A stretch of DNA of 32,947 bases from Pseudomonadota bacterium (GCA_021847835.1 JAJZPR010000030.1:1-32947), one strand, 5' to 3'; shown: positions 16,414-25,484, counted from the stretch's first letter. Numbers and translations: made by a program. The notes: generated by a model from the sequence alone, not told the origin.

Positions 16414-17384
16414 TATTTCCGCCCTCCATGCGCGCCGCCTGCCGTCCACGGCATCAGCGCATTACCCAACACACGGATGCCGCCGCTGCACAACAGTCCG
16501 AGCACGCCGATCACGATCATGCCGATGGCGATGTCGGCGTACTCAATCAACGAATAAGCCTCCCAGGTGAAATAGCCGATGCCGTACTGGCCCGAGATCA
16601 TCTCCGCTGCAATCAGCGACACCCAGGCCACGCCCATGCCGACGGCGAGCCCGGTGAAGATGTGCGGCAAGGCCGCCGGCAGCACCACTTGGCGCAATAG
16701 CCCGTATTCCGTTGCGCCCAGGCAGCGCGCGGCGCGCAGCAGCACCGGATCGACGCTGTTCACGCCATGAATGGTGTTGAGCAGGATGGGGAAGAACGAT
16801 CCCAGGAAGGTGATGAACACGATGCTGGTCTCGTTGCTGGGCCACAACATGATTGCCATCGGCACCCAGGCAATCGCCGGGACCGGCCGCAGCGTCTCGA
16901 ACACCGGGAACAGCAGCGCCTTGACGCTGCGGTATTGCCCGATCAGCAGACCCAGCATCACGCCCAACAGCGTGGCCACACCGAAGCCAAGCAAAATCCG
17001 CCGCAGGCTGACGTACATGTTGTTGTAGAACTTTTCGCTGTGCACCAGCCTGGTTGCATTGTCCAACACCTCAATGGGGGTGGGTATGTTGGTGAAGCGA
17101 ATATAGAAGTCCAGTTTGTACTTGGTGGCGAAGTACCAGAAGGCCACGAACAGCCCCAAAGACAAACCGCTCATCAACAGCTTGGGCAATGCGCCCAGCA
17201 ACCAGGCTGCGATGCGCCGGGCCAGCGCCAAGGCCGGAGCGGGAACTGGGTTGCCCTTCGGTGGAGCCGGCGTCGCCGTCTCGGGCCTTGGCGCGAGCGC
17301 CAGATTCGGCCCTTCTGTCGCGCTGCCGAGCTTGCCGGTTTCACGGTTCAGCGCCTCAAGCTTGAGGCTGGTTGCGGGTTGCAT
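16413..17384 (-). CDS. ABC transporter permease, nitrate/sulfonate/taurine type
   Basis: A 323-residue inner-membrane protein of the SsuC/TauC/NrtB group. A proline-rich cytoplasmic N-terminus of about 60 residues precedes the first membrane helix (LLMSGLSLGLFVAFWYF). The ATPase-contacting EAA loop is RAARCLGATEYGLLRQVVLP, and further helices include VAWVSLIAAEMISG. Its ribosome site (AGGAGG) is embedded in the last codons of the binding-protein gene, whose stop is three bases upstream of this ATG. The long N-terminal extension is unusual for the family. Confidence 0.92.
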   Translation of the reverse strand: MQPATSLKLEALNRETGKLGSATEGPNLALAPRPETATPAPPKGNPVPAPALALARRIAAWLLGALPKLLMSGLSLGLFVAFWYFATKYKLDFYIRFTNIPTPIEVLDNATRLVHSEKFYNNMYVSLRRILLGFGVATLLGVMLGLLIGQYRSVKALLFPVFETLRPVPAIAWVPMAIMLWPSNETSIVFITFLGSFFPILLNTIHGVNSVDPVLLRAARCLGATEYGLLRQVVLPAALPHIFTGLAVGMGVAWVSLIAAEMISGQYGIGYFTWEAYSLIEYADIAIGMIVIGVLGLLCSGGIRVLGNALMPWTAGGAHGGRK

Positions 17385-17387
17385 GGT

Positions 17388-18848
17388 TTACCCTCCTGTT
17401 TTCGCGACAGCCAGCACTTCGGTGTAGGAAGCTACGCGGCCACCGCTTTTCGCGGCCCAGGCTTCGGCATCCTTTTTCAGCAGGAACGGCACAATCTCAA
17501 CCTTCTTCGGATTCTTGGTGCTCAGCGCGTAGAACGCCTTGTCCGCGAACAGCTTGATGCCGAGGGTCTTGTCGAACACGAAAGCCACGCCGATCTTCTT
17601 GCCTTCCGACAGCGCCTTCTTCACGCCCGCCAGGGTGCAGGATGCTGAACTGTAGGCCGTGATGCCGCCACCCTCGATCCACACCTCGCCCCCCTCGCGC
17701 GGAGACTTGATCGGCCTCTTGCAAAGCGGGTCGGTGCCGCTGATTTCATAGCCGGCAAAACTCACCCTCTGCTTCTCGTAGTCGAGGCCCTTCTCCTTGA
17801 ACGCCTGTTTGATGTAGGTCTCGTTGCCCCAGACATCGGCATTGAAATCCTTCACGCGGCCCATGCGCTGCAGCACGCCGTGGTCGTACTTGACGGTCTC
17901 GATCCACTTCGGCTTGATGGTCGGATCAAGCGTATGCACGCCGCTCGGGCCGAGGAACATATAGGCCACTTCCTTCTCGATCTTGGTCCACTCCTCGATC
18001 CTGGTCGCGGCCATGGCCGGATTCTTGCGCACCCAGTCGTTGGCATCGAGCAATGCCTTCAGGTAGGCCACCACGAACTCCGGATACTTGTCGGCGAAGT
18101 CCTTGCGCACCACGACGCCATGGAAGGTGGGGATTTTGGTTTCCACGCCGTCGAAGATCTTGCGCGCAAAGCCGCGGTAGGGCAGCAGTTCGGCGAAAGG
18201 CACGAAGTCGGCGTGGCCGTCGAGCTTGCGTTCCTGCAAGTTGGTGGTGCCCACTTCGGGGCTCTGACTGGCGAGCTCCCAGAAGTCCTCCTTCCAGCCG
18301 CGGTCCTCCATCGCCTTCAGCAGCATGCCGTGCGCAGCGGAGCCGAACGGCACCGAAACCTTCTTGCCCTTGAGGTCGGAAAGTTCGTAGTAGGGCGAGT
18401 CCTTGTGCACTACCATGCCGTTGCCGGCGCCATCCTTGTTGTAGGCAATCAGTGCGATCAGCTCGCTCCTGGTCTCGTTGCCGGCCTGGAAGGTCGCGCC
18501 GTTCACCAGCAGCGGGTAGTCGCCCATCATGCCGATCTGCAGCTTGTTGGCGACCATGCCGTTGGTCACGGGCGGGCCGGAGGTGAAGTTCTGCCAGTCG
18601 AGCTTGAAGTCGATGCCCTTATACTTGGGCGTCTTCTTCAATTCGGCCAGGTATTTGTCCATCAAACCAAGTTTTTCGATCACAATGCCGCCGGTCACGG
18701 TATTGGTGGTCGTGTTCTGCGTACCGATACCGACAGTTACGGTTTCCGCATTCGCGTTCAATCCGATCAACGCGCCGATGAATGCCAGCGCCGTGCTCAT
18801 CCTGATTGCCGTTGCCGCTCGGATGCGTAGATTGCGTGTTATTTCCAT
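17388..18848 (-). CDS. ABC substrate-binding protein with NosL-like C-terminal domain
   Basis: A 486-residue secreted protein. The ATG at 18848 follows an AGGAAGG ribosome site and starts a signal peptide ending at NANA (residue 34). Residues 35 to about 360 are an NMT1/SsuA/NrtA-type binding fold: VGIGTQNTTTNTVTGG, IGMMGDYPLLVNGATF, LKGKKVSVPFGSAAHGMLL. Residues about 365-486 are additional. They contain DPLCKRPI (C376) and AYSSASCTLAGV (C404) and end with KKDAEAWAAKSGGRVASYTE, which resembles the end of NosL, the copper-binding accessory lipoprotein of nitrous oxide reductase. The fusion suggests metal or thiol chemistry at the binding protein. The NosL assignment is by eye and moderate. 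Confidence 0.85.
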   Translation of the reverse strand: MEITRNLRIRAATAIRMSTALAFIGALIGLNANAETVTVGIGTQNTTTNTVTGGIVIEKLGLMDKYLAELKKTPKYKGIDFKLDWQNFTSGPPVTNGMVANKLQIGMMGDYPLLVNGATFQAGNETRSELIALIAYNKDGAGNGMVVHKDSPYYELSDLKGKKVSVPFGSAAHGMLLKAMEDRGWKEDFWELASQSPEVGTTNLQERKLDGHADFVPFAELLPYRGFARKIFDGVETKIPTFHGVVVRKDFADKYPEFVVAYLKALLDANDWVRKNPAMAATRIEEWTKIEKEVAYMFLGPSGVHTLDPTIKPKWIETVKYDHGVLQRMGRVKDFNADVWGNETYIKQAFKEKGLDYEKQRVSFAGYEISGTDPLCKRPIKSPREGGEVWIEGGGITAYSSASCTLAGVKKALSEGKKIGVAFVFDKTLGIKLFADKAFYALSTKNPKKVEIVPFLLKKDAEAWAAKSGGRVASYTEVLAVAKTGG

Positions 18849-19024
18849 GTGGAGCTTCCTTCCTGTTGAATTGATTGAGAGCCGACTCATTTGTCTTTAA
18901 ACAAAAATCAGCAATCTCCATGCCATCCGAAATAACCGCGTTTCTTATGTTTTTTTAACTGTCTGAATACCGTGCACGGACCAGTACCGTGCGTTCCTTC
19001 TAACGCGTGTACCAGGCTCGGGCG
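18849..19024 (-). other. Intergenic region between the two operons of the cluster
   Basis: This 176-base gap separates the ferredoxin gene from the binding-protein gene and is AT-richer than its surroundings. It holds a direct repeat TACCGTGC (18968-18975 and 18985-18992, 17 bases apart), a perfect CCGTGCACGG palindrome (18970-18979) and a possible hairpin GCACGG/CCGTGC (18974-18992). An imperfect palindrome, TTTGTCTTTAAACAAA, lies at 18890-18905. No good sigma-70 match is clear to me. A promoter for the transporter operon is likely here but not located. Confidence 0.5.
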
Positions 19025-19360
19025 TCACGCCGTTTCCGTCATTTCCAGGTACTTGAACTTTTCCTTCATGTCTGTCCACTGATCTGCATCCGGCAACGGT
19101 TCGGGCTTGTCCTTGATCAACGGCCATGTCTTCGCCAATTCGGCATTGAGCGCCACGTAACGCGCATATTCCTCCGGCAAGTCGGGTTCGTTAAAAATCG
19201 CGCCGGCCGGGCATTCGTCCACGCAAAGTGAGCAATCGATGCACTCTTCCGGGTCGATTACCATAAAGTTCGGTCCTTCGTGGAATGCGTCCACCGGACA
19301 CACCGGCACACAGTCGCCGTACTTGCAGTTGATGCACGGTTCCGCAACGACATAAGTCAT
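19025..19360 (-). CDS. fdxA: 7Fe ferredoxin ([3Fe-4S][4Fe-4S]), FdxA / Azotobacter FdI type
   Basis: A 111-residue low-potential electron carrier. The N-terminus MTYVVAEPCINCKYGDC and the stretch EGPNFMVIDPEECIDCSLC closely follow Azotobacter FdI, as does the C-terminal extension LNAELAKTWPLI ... PLPDADQW. Cluster ligands C9, C17, C21, C40, C43, C46 and C50 are present. The extra free Cys that sits at FdI position 24 is Ala25 here. The start at 19360 is preceded by TAGGGAG, in which TAG is the stop of the HEAT-repeat gene. It probably carries electrons to or from the flavoproteins of this cluster. Confidence 0.9.
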   Translation of the reverse strand: MTYVVAEPCINCKYGDCVPVCPVDAFHEGPNFMVIDPEECIDCSLCVDECPAGAIFNEPDLPEEYARYVALNAELAKTWPLIKDKPEPLPDADQWTDMKEKFKYLEMTETA

Positions 19361-19370
19361 GTCTTGCTCC

Positions 19371-20321
19371 CTATATTGAAAGTTGGTTAAGCGCCAGGCG
19401 CGCGAGCTTGCGCACGTCCGGGTCACCATCGTCGAGCGCTTTCTCCAGCGCTGGAACGGCGGCCGCATCACCCACTTCGCCTAGCGCGACGGCCGCCTCC
19501 TTGCGCAGGTTGCTCATCTCGTGACCGAGCGCATCGATCAGCGCCGGCAGTGCCGTTCTCGCTTTCAACCGCCCTAGGCTGCGCGCCGCCTTCAAACGCA
19601 CCTGCCAGTAGGGATCGGCCATTGCGGCGATAAGATCGTCGACCGCATCGGTTGCAAGCAGTTTGCCCAGTGTCGCGGCGGCTTCCTCTCGCACCTGCCA
19701 GGAGATATCAACCAACGCCTTTTTCAGCGCGGGCACTACCGCCGACAAATCCGTCGCAAAGCCCAGGGCCCCGACGGCGATTCGCCGCGCCTCCACATCC
19801 GCGTCACTGTCGGCAATTCGCGCGATCTCTAGTAGTGCGGTCGGATTCTTGAGATAGCCGAGCACCCCCAGTGCGGCGCAGCGCACGCCACCCTCTTCGG
19901 AGGAGAGCGCCGCGAGCGCGGGAGAAAAGGCTTCCGGGCAGCGCAGTTCGCGCAGCGCGCGGAACAATGCAGCTTGCACGAAGGGCTTCGACGCAGCCGA
20001 CAGCGCCGCAAGAAGGCTGTCGCCCATAGCTGCATCCTTGAGCTCGGACAGGGATGTGGCCGCAGACTCGCGCACTTCGGCACTGCCGTCTTCCAGCGCG
20101 CCGATCAACCCTTCCACAACTTCCGGCGTTTCATACCCCTCCAGCATGCGCGCCGCTTCGGCGCGGACTTTGGCGTCTGCATCCATCAGCGCTTCGATGA
20201 GCAACTGCTCAACGCCTTCTTCGTCGCTGTCGATCAGGCCCATCACCGCGATGCGTCGCACCTCTGGATCTGCACTCGCCAAGCGGCTGTGGATGTCGGC
20301 GTAATTCGTTGCTGGCATCAT
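19371..20321 (-). CDS. HEAT-repeat (PBS-lyase-type) protein
   Basis: A 316-residue protein composed almost wholly of about nine HEAT-like repeats of roughly 31 residues, for example DPEVRRIAVMGLIDSDEEGV, DADAKVRAEAARMLEGYETP, DGSAEVRESAATSLSELKDA and DPYWQVRLKAARSLGRLKAR. Such superhelical scaffolds bind other proteins or, in phycobilin lyases, tetrapyrroles. Placed between two ferredoxin genes it is probably an assembly or docking factor for the redox complex; that is inference. The start ATG at 20321 follows TGAGGAG, where TGA ends the upstream ferredoxin. A second ATG is the next codon. Confidence 0.85.
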   Translation of the reverse strand: MMPATNYADIHSRLASADPEVRRIAVMGLIDSDEEGVEQLLIEALMDADAKVRAEAARMLEGYETPEVVEGLIGALEDGSAEVRESAATSLSELKDAAMGDSLLAALSAASKPFVQAALFRALRELRCPEAFSPALAALSSEEGGVRCAALGVLGYLKNPTALLEIARIADSDADVEARRIAVGALGFATDLSAVVPALKKALVDISWQVREEAAATLGKLLATDAVDDLIAAMADPYWQVRLKAARSLGRLKARTALPALIDALGHEMSNLRKEAAVALGEVGDAAAVPALEKALDDGDPDVRKLARLALNQLSI

Positions 20322-20331
20322 GCATCTCTCC

Positions 20332-20565
20332 TCAACGCAACAGATACGGAATATCGACGCGGATCGCCCCGGTCGGACAGTCTTTCTCGCACGGCAGGCA
20401 GTACCAGCATTCGTCATAGCGCATGTACGCCTTGCCTTTCGCCATGTCGATGGCAAGCAGGTCCAGCGGGCAGGATTCGACGCAGACCGTGCAGCCCTTG
20501 TCCGCAATGCAGGCATCCTCATTTACGGTGACGGGCACGGACACCCGGTTCATGGTCATCGGCAT
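20332..20565 (-). CDS. AprB-like 2x[4Fe-4S] ferredoxin
   Basis: A 77-residue protein with two cluster motifs: CIADKGCTVCVESCP and CWYCLPCEKDCP. The insertion in the first motif and the DECWYCLPCEKDCPTGAI segment resemble the N-terminal part of AprB, the ferredoxin subunit of APS reductase, but the long AprB C-terminal tail is missing. It follows the AprA-like flavoprotein directly, and the two probably form a heterodimer in which electrons pass between FAD and the clusters. The ribosome site TAAGGAG includes the stop codon of the flavoprotein gene. Confidence 0.85.
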   Translation of the reverse strand: MPMTMNRVSVPVTVNEDACIADKGCTVCVESCPLDLLAIDMAKGKAYMRYDECWYCLPCEKDCPTGAIRVDIPYLLR

Positions 20566-20575
20566 GAAATGCTCC

Positions 20576-22306
20576 TTAGGCTGTTGCGGCCTGCTTCACG
20601 ATGCGCAGGCGGTTGTAGGCTTCCTTCTCTTCTTCGTCGAGAGGGACGATGTAAGGATCGATGAGGCGCTTGAAGCAGGACATCTCACCCGTATCGCTCT
20701 TCTTCAGTTGCGCATGGCAGAACCAGTTGGCTTCGTCCTTCTCCGGGTGGTCGACACGGTAGTGGTAGAGCCCCCAGCGCGACTCGGTGCGAAACAGTGA
20801 GGCGCGCGCCGCCATCTCCGCGCAGTCGCGGATGAAGTGCGCCTCCATGGCGCGCATCAGCTCGTGCGGGTTCGCCGCCGACATGGCGGGCAGGTCTTCG
20901 CCAATTTCCGCGAAGCGGTCCAGCCCGATTTCCATCTTGCGCGTCACCTTGGGCGGCTGCAGGTAGTCGTTCACGAAACGGCGCAGCTTGTATTCAACCT
21001 GCGCGGGCGGCAGGCCTTCCCTGTTCGAGAGGGGCCCCAGCACACGCTTGCGCTCAGGCTCGACCTGGGCGGGATCGACAGCAGGCAGCTCGTGCGAAAG
21101 CGCATACTCGGCCGCGCTTTCGCCAGCAAACTTGCCGTACACGAAGGCGCCCAGCATGTAGTTGTGCGGCACGCAAGCGAGGTCGCCTGCGGCAAAGAGG
21201 CCCGGCACCGTGGTCGCCGCGGTCTCGTCCACCCACACGCCAGAGGCCGAGTGGCCGCTGCACAGGCCGATTTCCGAGATGTGCATCTCCACCATGCCGT
21301 GGCGGTAGTCGAGATGACGGCCTTCGTGGAAGCGGCCACGACTGGGGCGCTCGTTGGTGTGCAGGATGTTCTCGATTGTGCTGATGGTTTCCTCCGCGAG
21401 GTGGTCCATCTTCAGGAACACCGGGCCGTTGCCGCCTTCGAGCTCCTTGTAGAACTCCATCATCATCTGGCCGCTCCAGTAGTCGCACTCGATGAAGCGC
21501 TCGCCCTTGGCGTTGGAGGTGTAACCGCCGAAGGGGCCGGTGACGTAGGCGCAGGAGGGGCCGTTGTAGTCCTTGATCAGCGGGTTGATCTGGTAGCACT
21601 CAATGCCCGAGAGTTCGGCGCCGGCGTGGTAGGCCAGCGCATAACCGTCGCCGGCGTTGGTCGGGTTTTCGTAGGTGCCGAACAGGTAGCCGGAGGACGG
21701 CAGACCCAGGCGCCCGGCCGCGCCGGTGCACAGCACTACCGACTTGGCGCGGATCACGCCGAAGGTGCCCTCGCGGGTATCGAGCACCATCGCACCGGCG
21801 ATCGCGCCGTTTTCATCCAGCAGCAGACGGGTCGCCATGTAGCGGTTGGTGATCTCGACCCGCGCCTTCTTCAACTGGCGGTACAGCACCTTCTTCATGT
21901 GGTGGCCTTCCGGCATCGGCAGCACGTAGGTGCCGATGTGGTGCACCTTCTTCACCGCGTAGTCGCCGGTCTCATCCTTCTCGAACTTCACGCCCCAGCG
22001 GTCGAGCTGGTTGATCATGTTGAAGCTCTCCCGTGCGTAGGCCATCACCGTCTTCTGGTTGACGATGCCGTCGTTGGCCACGGTGATCTCCTTCACGTAC
22101 TGCTCGGGCGTGGCATGCCCGGGAATCACCGCGTTGTTGAGTCCGTCCATGCCCATGGAGATGGCGCCGCTGCGCTTCACGTTCGCCTTCTCCAGCAGCA
22201 TCACCTTCAGTGCCGGATTCTTTTCCTTGGCCTTCACGGCCGCCATGGGGCCCGCCGTTCCGCCGCCGATCACCAGCACATCCACTTCCGCAATCAAATC
22301 GCTCAT
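20576..22306 (-). CDS. AprA/fumarate-reductase-family flavoprotein
   Basis: A 576-residue FAD oxidoreductase of the succinate dehydrogenase/fumarate reductase/APS reductase superfamily. VDVLVIGGGTAGPMAAVKA (residues 8-26) is the FAD motif. KRSGAISMGMDGLNNAVIPG resembles AprA more than SdhA or FrdA, and LCTGAAGRLGLPSSG, NAGDGYALAYHAGAEL and VPGLFAAGDLACVP are further FAD contacts. It lacks the long insertions of dissimilatory AprA, and no sulfate adenylyltransferase gene is nearby, so the substrate may not be APS. It has its partner ferredoxin 10 bases downstream and is preceded by gntR, whose TAG stop forms part of its TAGGAG ribosome site. Confidence 0.85.
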   Translation of the reverse strand: MSDLIAEVDVLVIGGGTAGPMAAVKAKEKNPALKVMLLEKANVKRSGAISMGMDGLNNAVIPGHATPEQYVKEITVANDGIVNQKTVMAYARESFNMINQLDRWGVKFEKDETGDYAVKKVHHIGTYVLPMPEGHHMKKVLYRQLKKARVEITNRYMATRLLLDENGAIAGAMVLDTREGTFGVIRAKSVVLCTGAAGRLGLPSSGYLFGTYENPTNAGDGYALAYHAGAELSGIECYQINPLIKDYNGPSCAYVTGPFGGYTSNAKGERFIECDYWSGQMMMEFYKELEGGNGPVFLKMDHLAEETISTIENILHTNERPSRGRFHEGRHLDYRHGMVEMHISEIGLCSGHSASGVWVDETAATTVPGLFAAGDLACVPHNYMLGAFVYGKFAGESAAEYALSHELPAVDPAQVEPERKRVLGPLSNREGLPPAQVEYKLRRFVNDYLQPPKVTRKMEIGLDRFAEIGEDLPAMSAANPHELMRAMEAHFIRDCAEMAARASLFRTESRWGLYHYRVDHPEKDEANWFCHAQLKKSDTGEMSCFKRLIDPYIVPLDEEEKEAYNRLRIVKQAATA

Positions 22307-22315
22307 TCGAGTCTC

Positions 22316-23077
22316 CTAGACGGGGGACCGCTGGATGCGCATCCGGTACTGGAAGGCATCACCGCGGTAATACAGATATTCGAAATCGATCGGGCGGCCT
22401 TCGGCGGTCATGGTCAGCCGTTCGATGCGCAGCACCGGCGCGCCTTCTTCCACCTGCAACTGGCGCGCGACGTACTCGTCCGCGAGCATTGCCTCGATCT
22501 GCAGCTCGGCTTCGCCCAGGGCGATCCCGTAGTCGTTCTCGAGGATCAGGAACACGTCGCGATGGGCCAGGTCTTCCTTGGCGAGGCGTTCGCCGATGGC
22601 CTTGTGCACATAGGTGACATCGAGGGAGATGGGCGCGCGGTTGAGGTAGCGCACGCGCCGCAGCTCCACCACTTCCTCGGCCGGATCGACACCCAGCTTT
22701 GCGGCAATGGCAGGGCCGGCGGGCATGCCCTTGAGGCTTACCACGCGCGAGAAGGTCTCGTAGCCCATGCGCGACATCGCCTCGCCGAAGCCCTGTAGTT
22801 GCGCAACGTTCTGGAAAGCCTTCGGCTTGGAAACGTAGGTGCCCTTGCCGTGGATCTTGAAAATGAGGCCTTCCTTCTGCAGGTCGCCCAGGGCCTGGCG
22901 CACCGTGATGCGCGACACGCCGAAGGTTTCCATCAGCTCGCTCTCGGAAGGCATCTGCTGATGAGCCTGGTAGGTGCCGTCGAGGATGCGATCGCGCAGG
23001 ATGCCCTTGATCTGCGTATACAGGGGAATCGGCGATACCGGCAGAACTTCAGGGGCGGGGTTTCGGGACTTCACCAT
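22316..23077 (-). CDS. GntR-family transcriptional regulator, HutC subfamily
   Basis: A 253-residue regulator. Residues about 18-85 are the winged-helix GntR domain (IPLYTQIKGILRDRILDGTY, MPSESELMETFGVSRITVRQ, GLIFKIHGKGTYVSKP). Residues about 100-245 are the UTRA effector-binding domain (VVELRRVRYLNRAPISLDVT, FEYLYYRGDAFQYRMRI). HutC-type proteins are usually repressors released by a small acidic or sugar-like ligand. It is the first gene of the operon and has a probable operator 16-36 bases upstream, so it likely represses itself and the downstream redox genes. The other copy of the operator suggests it also controls the giant flavoprotein. Confidence 0.92.
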   Translation of the reverse strand: MVKSRNPAPEVLPVSPIPLYTQIKGILRDRILDGTYQAHQQMPSESELMETFGVSRITVRQALGDLQKEGLIFKIHGKGTYVSKPKAFQNVAQLQGFGEAMSRMGYETFSRVVSLKGMPAGPAIAAKLGVDPAEEVVELRRVRYLNRAPISLDVTYVHKAIGERLAKEDLAHRDVFLILENDYGIALGEAELQIEAMLADEYVARQLQVEEGAPVLRIERLTMTAEGRPIDFEYLYYRGDAFQYRMRIQRSPV

Positions 23078-23092
23078 TTTTCGCTCACTCCG

Positions 23093-23113
23093 AACTTGTT
23101 ATGACGAGTAATG
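23093..23113 (-). promoter_or_regulatory. Putative GntR operator upstream of gntR
   Basis: AACTTGTTATGAC, two bases, GTAATG on the plus strand. It matches the element at 15480-15500 at 19 of 21 positions. Extended to ACAA at 23114-23117 it also shows an inverted repeat, TTGTTATGAC against GTAATGACAA (8 of 10 positions). It lies 16-36 bases upstream of the gntR start codon, where repressor binding would block transcription. Confidence 0.7.
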
Positions 23114-23380
23114 ACAAAGCAACTCATGTGCCAAACGCCAAAACAAGATTGCTCGCCCTACGGAAACCCGCACGTACATTGGCTTTCAGGCCGATGAACC
23201 GGAATGGCCGAGGCACGGCCTGGATGCAACAGCCAGCACAAACTTTGTGCGCAAGAGCGAACTGCTGTAAAAATTTGGTGCCGGCAGTGCACTGCCGACC
23301 ACCGCCCTAACCGGCCTGTTCTCAACAGGCCGCCTCAAAATTGCAGGCCGGCCAAAAACTGCCCTATCAACAGGGCCGGG
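23114..23380. other. Non-coding stretch with three hairpins between gntR and groES
   Basis: I see no convincing gene here. It contains the perfect palindrome CGGCAGTGCACTGCCG (23282-23297), the perfect 9-bp stem CGGCCTGTT/AACAGGCCG with CTC loop (23312-23332), and the shorter stem GCCCT/AGGGC (23361-23376). None has a T-tract. They may insulate the divergent gntR and groE promoters or belong to an unannotated RNA. Confidence 0.5.
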
Positions 23381-23410
23381 GTTGAAATTGTCATATCCGC
23401 CCCCTATCAT
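23381..23410 (+). promoter_or_regulatory. groESL promoter, overlapping sigma-70 and sigma-32 type elements
   Basis: TTGAAA (23382-23387) and TATCAT (23405-23410) are separated by exactly 17 bases, a good sigma-70 promoter with five of six matches in each box. The same region reads GTTGAAA, 13 bases, CCCCTATCA, close to the heat-shock sigma-32 consensus CTTGAAA / CCCCATNTA. The CIRCE operator begins at the end of the -10 box, so HrcA binding would block initiation. Confidence 0.75.
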
Positions 23411-23436
23411 TAGCAGCCTCCGGCCGAGAGTGCTAA
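23410..23436 (+). promoter_or_regulatory. CIRCE operator (HrcA binding site)
   Basis: TTAGCAGCC (23410-23418), a 9-base spacer, then GAGTGCTAA (23428-23436). The CIRCE consensus is TTAGCACTC-N9-GAGTGCTAA: the right half is perfect, the left half has seven of nine matches, and the spacer is exact. It lies 75-101 bases before the groES start codon. Confidence 0.88.
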
Positions 23437-23510
23437 CAAGCCCCGGTCCCGTTTCTTGGTTCCGCATCGCGGAAATATTCCAACTCATTGATTTTCAATG
23501 GAGATTAATA

Positions 23511-23801
23511 ATGAAAATCCGTCCTTTGCATGACCGCGTCATCGTCAAGCGCATGGAAGAAGAGCGCAAGACCGCTTCCGGCATCGTGATTCCCGATTCC
23601 GCCACCGAAAAACCCGACCAAGGCGAAGTCATCGCCGTGGGCCCCGGCAAGAAGGATGACAGCGGCAAGACCATCGCCATGGATGTGAAAGTCGGCGACC
23701 GCGTGCTGTTCGGCAAGTACGCCGGCCAGAGCGTCAAGATCGAGGGCGAGGAAGTCCTCGTCATGCGCGAAGAAGACATCATGGGCGTGGTCGAAAAATA
23801 A
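23511..23801 (+). CDS. groES: Co-chaperonin GroES
   Basis: A 96-residue protein forming the heptameric lid of GroEL. It starts [20 protein letters not shown], includes the mobile loop [20 protein letters not shown] and the roof-hairpin region, and ends [12 protein letters not shown]. The ATG at 23511 follows a GGAG ribosome site; an upstream in-frame start at 23382 would lie inside the promoter and is rejected. It is co-transcribed with groEL, 42 bases downstream, from a promoter with CIRCE control. Confidence 0.98.
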   Translation: MKIRPLHDRVIVKRMEEERKTASGIVIPDSATEKPDQGEVIAVGPGKKDDSGKTIAMDVKVGDRVLFGKYAGQSVKIEGEEVLVMREEDIMGVVEK

Positions 23802-23840
23802 TCGGCCCCGCGCAACCCAAACAGAATTCAAAGGAGTTAA

Positions 23841-25484
<1,644 letters not shown>

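Noticed and set aside
18974..18992. Terminator after the ferredoxin gene
   Set aside because: The GCACGG/CCGTGC stem is followed on the minus-strand transcript by an A-run, not a U-run.
20576..22306. True dissimilatory APS reductase (aprA)
   Set aside because: The protein is shorter than AprA, its ferredoxin lacks the AprB tail, gene order is reversed relative to aprBA, and no sulfate adenylyltransferase, Qmo or Dsr gene is nearby.
20837..22798. 653-codon plus-strand open frame opposite the AprA-like and gntR genes
   Set aside because: It runs across two real minus-strand genes and their junction; its composition is typical of an antisense frame.
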